Assembly: GCA_946479905.1 (NCBI GenBank)
Contig: CAMLIA010000041.1
Coordinates: forward strand, 1-25,026
Origin: an uncultured Frankiales bacterium
GTDB taxonomy: Bacteria > Actinomycetota > Actinomycetes > Mycobacteriales > SCTD01
DNA: 25,026 nt
Direction: 5' to 3'
The notes under the pieces are model-generated. The model was not told the DNA's origin. It saw only the letters and a list, made by a program, of their open reading frames with translations, and did no database searches. Within the stretch, counting starts at the first letter, position 1, and each line of letters starts with the position of its first letter. Positions 22,839 to 25,026 of the stretch are shown here, in pieces. The translations under genes and the position numbers were made by a program.

Positions 22839-23947
22839 GCAGCCTCGTTGCGTCGGACACGGCCGTGCGCGAGGTGCAGGTCAGCACCTACCGGGTGCCG
22901 ACCCCCGCGCCCGAGGCCGACGGGACCGCGGCCTGGGAGACGACGCAGGTGCTGGTCGTCGAGCCGGTTGCCGGAGACCACATCGGCCTCGGCTGGAGCT
23001 ACTGTGCCGCTCCCGCGGCCGCGCGCGTGGTGCAGGACCTGCTCGTCCCAGCGATCAGCGGCCACGATGTCCTCGACACCCCCGAGCTGTGGCGGCGGAT
23101 GGCGCACGACGTCCGCAATGCCGGCCGACCCGGACTGGTGTCGATGGCGGTGGCGGCCGTCGACCTCGCGCTGTGGGACCTGAAGGCCAAGCTGCTCGAC
23201 CTGCCGCTCGACCGGCTCCTCGGACGGGCCCGCAACCGGGTCCCCGTCTACGGCAGCGGTGGCTTCGTCACCCTCGACGACCACGACCTGACCCAGCAGC
23301 TGCTGCACTGGACCGAGGGCCTGGGCGTCTCCGCGGTCAAGATCAAGGTCGCTGAGAACTGGGGACGAGAACCGGACCGCGACCTGGCCCGGGCCCGACT
23401 GGCGCGGCAGGTCATCGGCGACGACATCGAGCTGATGGTCGACGCCAACGGCGGCTACTCCCGCGGCCAGGCCCGGCGGCTCGGCCACGCTTACGACGAC
23501 CTCGGCGTGACCTGGTTCGAGGAACCCGTCTCCTCCGAGGACCTCCTGGGACTCGCGCAGCTGCGCACCGCCGTGGGCTGCGATGTCACCGCAGGGGAGT
23601 ACTGCGACTCCGCAGGCTACGCAGAACGGATGTGCCAGGCCCAGGCGGTCGACTGCCTGCAGCTCGACGTCACCCGCTGCGCGGGCATCACCGAGTGGAT
23701 CCGGTGTGCCGCCGTTGCGTACAGCCATGGACTGCAGGTCTCTGCCCACTGCGCCCCAGCGCTGCACCTTGCGCCTGCGCTCGCCGTCCCCAACCTGCGG
23801 CACGTCGAGCTGTTCGCCGACCACGAGCGGTTGGAACCGCTCATGTTCGACGGGGTTGCCCAGGTGCAGGCAGGGCATCTCGTCGCCAGCGACCGGCGCG
23901 GCAACGGCATGAGCCTCGCTACCCGCGCCGAGCAGTACCGGACTTGA
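22835..23947 (+). CDS. Enolase-superfamily (mandelate racemase-subgroup) enzyme, probable sugar-acid dehydratase
   Basis: 370 residues, complete; ATG overlaps the GMC stop (ATGA). N-terminal capping domain about 1-130. The barrel has the K169-x-K171 base motif in AVKIKV; metal ligands D203 (MVDANGG), the glutamate of WFEEP (229-230) and E255 (AGEY); and the D278 / H305 dyad (LQLDVTRC, SAHCAP). This full set is that of the mandelate racemase subgroup, most members of which dehydrate aldonic or aldaric acids to 2-keto-3-deoxy acids. The barrel half is closely similar to the truncated enzyme at 1-609. As the fifth catalytic or membrane gene of the operon it fits a route in which a sugar is oxidised to an acid and then dehydrated. 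The exact substrate is not visible. Confidence 0.93.
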   Translation: MSSLVASDTAVREVQVSTYRVPTPAPEADGTAAWETTQVLVVEPVAGDHIGLGWSYCAAPAAARVVQDLLVPAISGHDVLDTPELWRRMAHDVRNAGRPGLVSMAVAAVDLALWDLKAKLLDLPLDRLLGRARNRVPVYGSGGFVTLDDHDLTQQLLHWTEGLGVSAVKIKVAENWGREPDRDLARARLARQVIGDDIELMVDANGGYSRGQARRLGHAYDDLGVTWFEEPVSSEDLLGLAQLRTAVGCDVTAGEYCDSAGYAERMCQAQAVDCLQLDVTRCAGITEWIRCAAVAYSHGLQVSAHCAPALHLAPALAVPNLRHVELFADHERLEPLMFDGVAQVQAGHLVASDRRGNGMSLATRAEQYRT

Positions 23948-23974
23948 GGACCCTCCACATGAAGAGCGCACGCC

Positions 23975-25026
23975 GTGCTGCTGCCTGAGCTTCCTCTCGC
24001 TGCTGACCTCGCCCTCTTCCTGGCCTGCGCCGGGGCGATCTGGGTCGCGGGGGTGGTCTTGTCCAACTACACAGACGTCCTCGCCGACCGGCTCGGGCTC
24101 GGCAGCGCGCTCGGAGGACTCGTGCTGCTGGCCGTCGCCACCAACCTGCCGGAGATCGCCATCACCGTCACCGCCGCGAGCAACGGCCAGATCGACGTCG
24201 CCGTCAGCAACATCCTCGGCGGCATCGCGCTTCAGACCGTCGTGCTGGTCGCCCTCGACGCCGCAGTGCGGGTCCGGCGCCCGATCACCTACCAGGCCGC
24301 CAGCCTCACGCTGGTCCTCGAGGGAGCCGTCGTCGTCGCAGTCCTCGTCGCCTGTGTCATGGGATCTCAGCTGCCGAAGGACGCCGTCGAGCTCCGGGTG
24401 AGCCCCGACGTCGTGGCCATCGCCTTGTTGTGGGCCGCCGGCCTCCTGCTGACCCGTCGGTCCGGCGCGCACCTGCCCTGGCACGACGGTGGCAACGCTC
24501 CCGACTCCCAGCCCGAGCCGCGCGGGCACAGCGCCAAGAAGCGCGCCGAGGCCGCGAGTCGCAGGGGGATCACCACCACCCGCGCGGCAGTCGTCTTCGG
24601 AGCCGCGTCACTCATCACCTTGCTGACCGGCGCCCTGCTCGAGGAGAGCGGGAGCCAGGCTGCCGATCGCGTCGGGCTGTCGGGGGTGCTGTTCGGCGCC
24701 ACCGTGCTCGCCGCCGCGACCGCGCTCCCCGAGCTGTCCACCGGCATCACGGCCGTCCGCGCCGGCGACTACCAGCTCGCCTTCGGCGACATCTTCGGCG
24801 GCAACGCCTTCCTCCCCGTCCTGTTCCTGCTCGCCACCGTCATCAGCGGGCGTGCTGTGCTGCCCAACGCCGGCGCCACCGACATCTACCTCACCGCGCT
24901 CGGCGCGCTGCTGACACTGGTCTACATGGCCGGGCTGCTGTTCCGTCCCGCCAAGGAGCACGCCCGTCTCGGCATCGACAGCATCGCCGTGCTCGTGCTG
25001 TACGGAGTCGGCGTCGTCGGCCTGGC
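23975..25026 (+). CDS. Sodium/calcium exchanger (CaCA) family cation antiporter, 3'-truncated by window edge
   Basis: 350 residues are visible; the frame is open to the last base. GTG at 23975 is the only start after an in-frame TGA at 23960-23962; the upstream Shine-Dalgarno-like sequence is weak. Two inverted alpha repeats mark the family: the first (about 41-95) has ATNLPE (55-60) and SNILGG (78-83), the second (about 233-290) has ATALPE (248-253) and GDIFGGNAF (271-279). Both ion-binding glutamates (E60, E253) are present, while other positions differ from the typical GTSLPE and GSNIFN. The helix clusters are separated by a hydrophilic loop (about 161-203) rich in H, K and R. It should exchange a cation for Na+ or H+ across the membrane. 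It is 27 bases after the dehydratase gene and probably in the same operon; the link may be Ca2+ or Mg2+ supply or pH balance, which is inference. Confidence 0.85.
   Translation, partial: MLLPELPLAADLALFLACAGAIWVAGVVLSNYTDVLADRLGLGSALGGLVLLAVATNLPEIAITVTAASNGQIDVAVSNILGGIALQTVVLVALDAAVRVRRPITYQAASLTLVLEGAVVVAVLVACVMGSQLPKDAVELRVSPDVVAIALLWAAGLLLTRRSGAHLPWHDGGNAPDSQPEPRGHSAKKRAEAASRRGITTTRAAVVFGAASLITLLTGALLEESGSQAADRVGLSGVLFGATVLAAATALPELSTGITAVRAGDYQLAFGDIFGGNAFLPVLFLLATVISGRAVLPNAGATDIYLTALGALLTLVYMAGLLFRPAKEHARLGIDSIAVLVLYGVGVVGL

Noticed and set aside
22607..24529. 640-codon open frame on the minus strand
   Set aside because: Antisense to the enolase-superfamily and exchanger genes, both with clear motifs; its product is Gly/Asp/Val-rich without domains.
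1..25026. CRISPR array, tRNA, rRNA or insertion sequence
   Set aside because: No regularly spaced repeats, no tRNA-like cloverleaf, no transposase motifs or terminal repeats were seen by eye on either strand.

Overview
The window comes from a high-GC actinobacterium-like chromosome. The evidence is strongly GC-biased codon use on both strands, many GTG starts, nearly gapless operons joined by ATGA or GTGA stop-start overlaps, a two-component system followed by a GerMN lipoprotein as in actinobacterial MtrAB-LpqB, and a typical actinobacterial MarR plus paired ABC exporter operon. The genus cannot be named from the sequence. I see no rRNA, tRNA, insertion sequence, phage gene or CRISPR array. 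No gene-free stretch exceeds about 160 bases.

Layout. 1-609 (+) is the C-terminal half of an enolase-superfamily (mandelate racemase/muconate lactonizing) enzyme cut by the window edge. 624-2476 (-) is a membrane flavocytochrome-like reductase followed by a small FMN-binding protein with a flavinylation motif, a predicted trans-membrane electron-transfer pair. 2604-3492 (-) is a tight STAS / 65-aa protein / STAS operon. Divergent to it, 3650-6236 (+) encodes an OmpR-type regulator, a histidine kinase and a GerMN lipoprotein. 6286-11006 (-) holds two tandem MarR regulators and a heterodimeric ABC exporter. Divergent from these, 11137-13854 (+) encodes a ClC-CBS chloride transporter and an aldose 1-epimerase-like protein. 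13700-17580 (-) encodes a 36-aa membrane peptide, an SDR oxidoreductase, a GH15 glucoamylase/trehalase-like hydrolase and an unrecognised protein whose end overlaps the epimerase gene convergently.

17732-25026 (+) is the most unusual region. It is a run of seven genes: MarR regulator, pyruvate-oxidase-like ThDP enzyme, four-helix membrane protein of unknown function, gluconate 2-dehydrogenase subunit-3-like protein, GMC flavoprotein with a three-cysteine cluster, a second enolase-superfamily dehydratase-like enzyme closely similar to the one at the left edge, and a Na+/Ca2+-exchanger-family protein that runs off the window. Genes two to six are joined by four successive stop-start overlaps.

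Working together (inference): the right-hand operon reads as a sugar-acid or polyol oxidation and dehydration module. A GMC flavoprotein and its small partner would oxidise the substrate, the enolase-superfamily member would dehydrate an acid sugar, and the ThDP enzyme would act on a 2-keto acid. The nearby GH15 hydrolase and epimerase could supply free sugar. No substrate can be fixed from sequence alone. The STAS, two-component, MarR/ABC and ClC genes look like envelope, stress and efflux functions.
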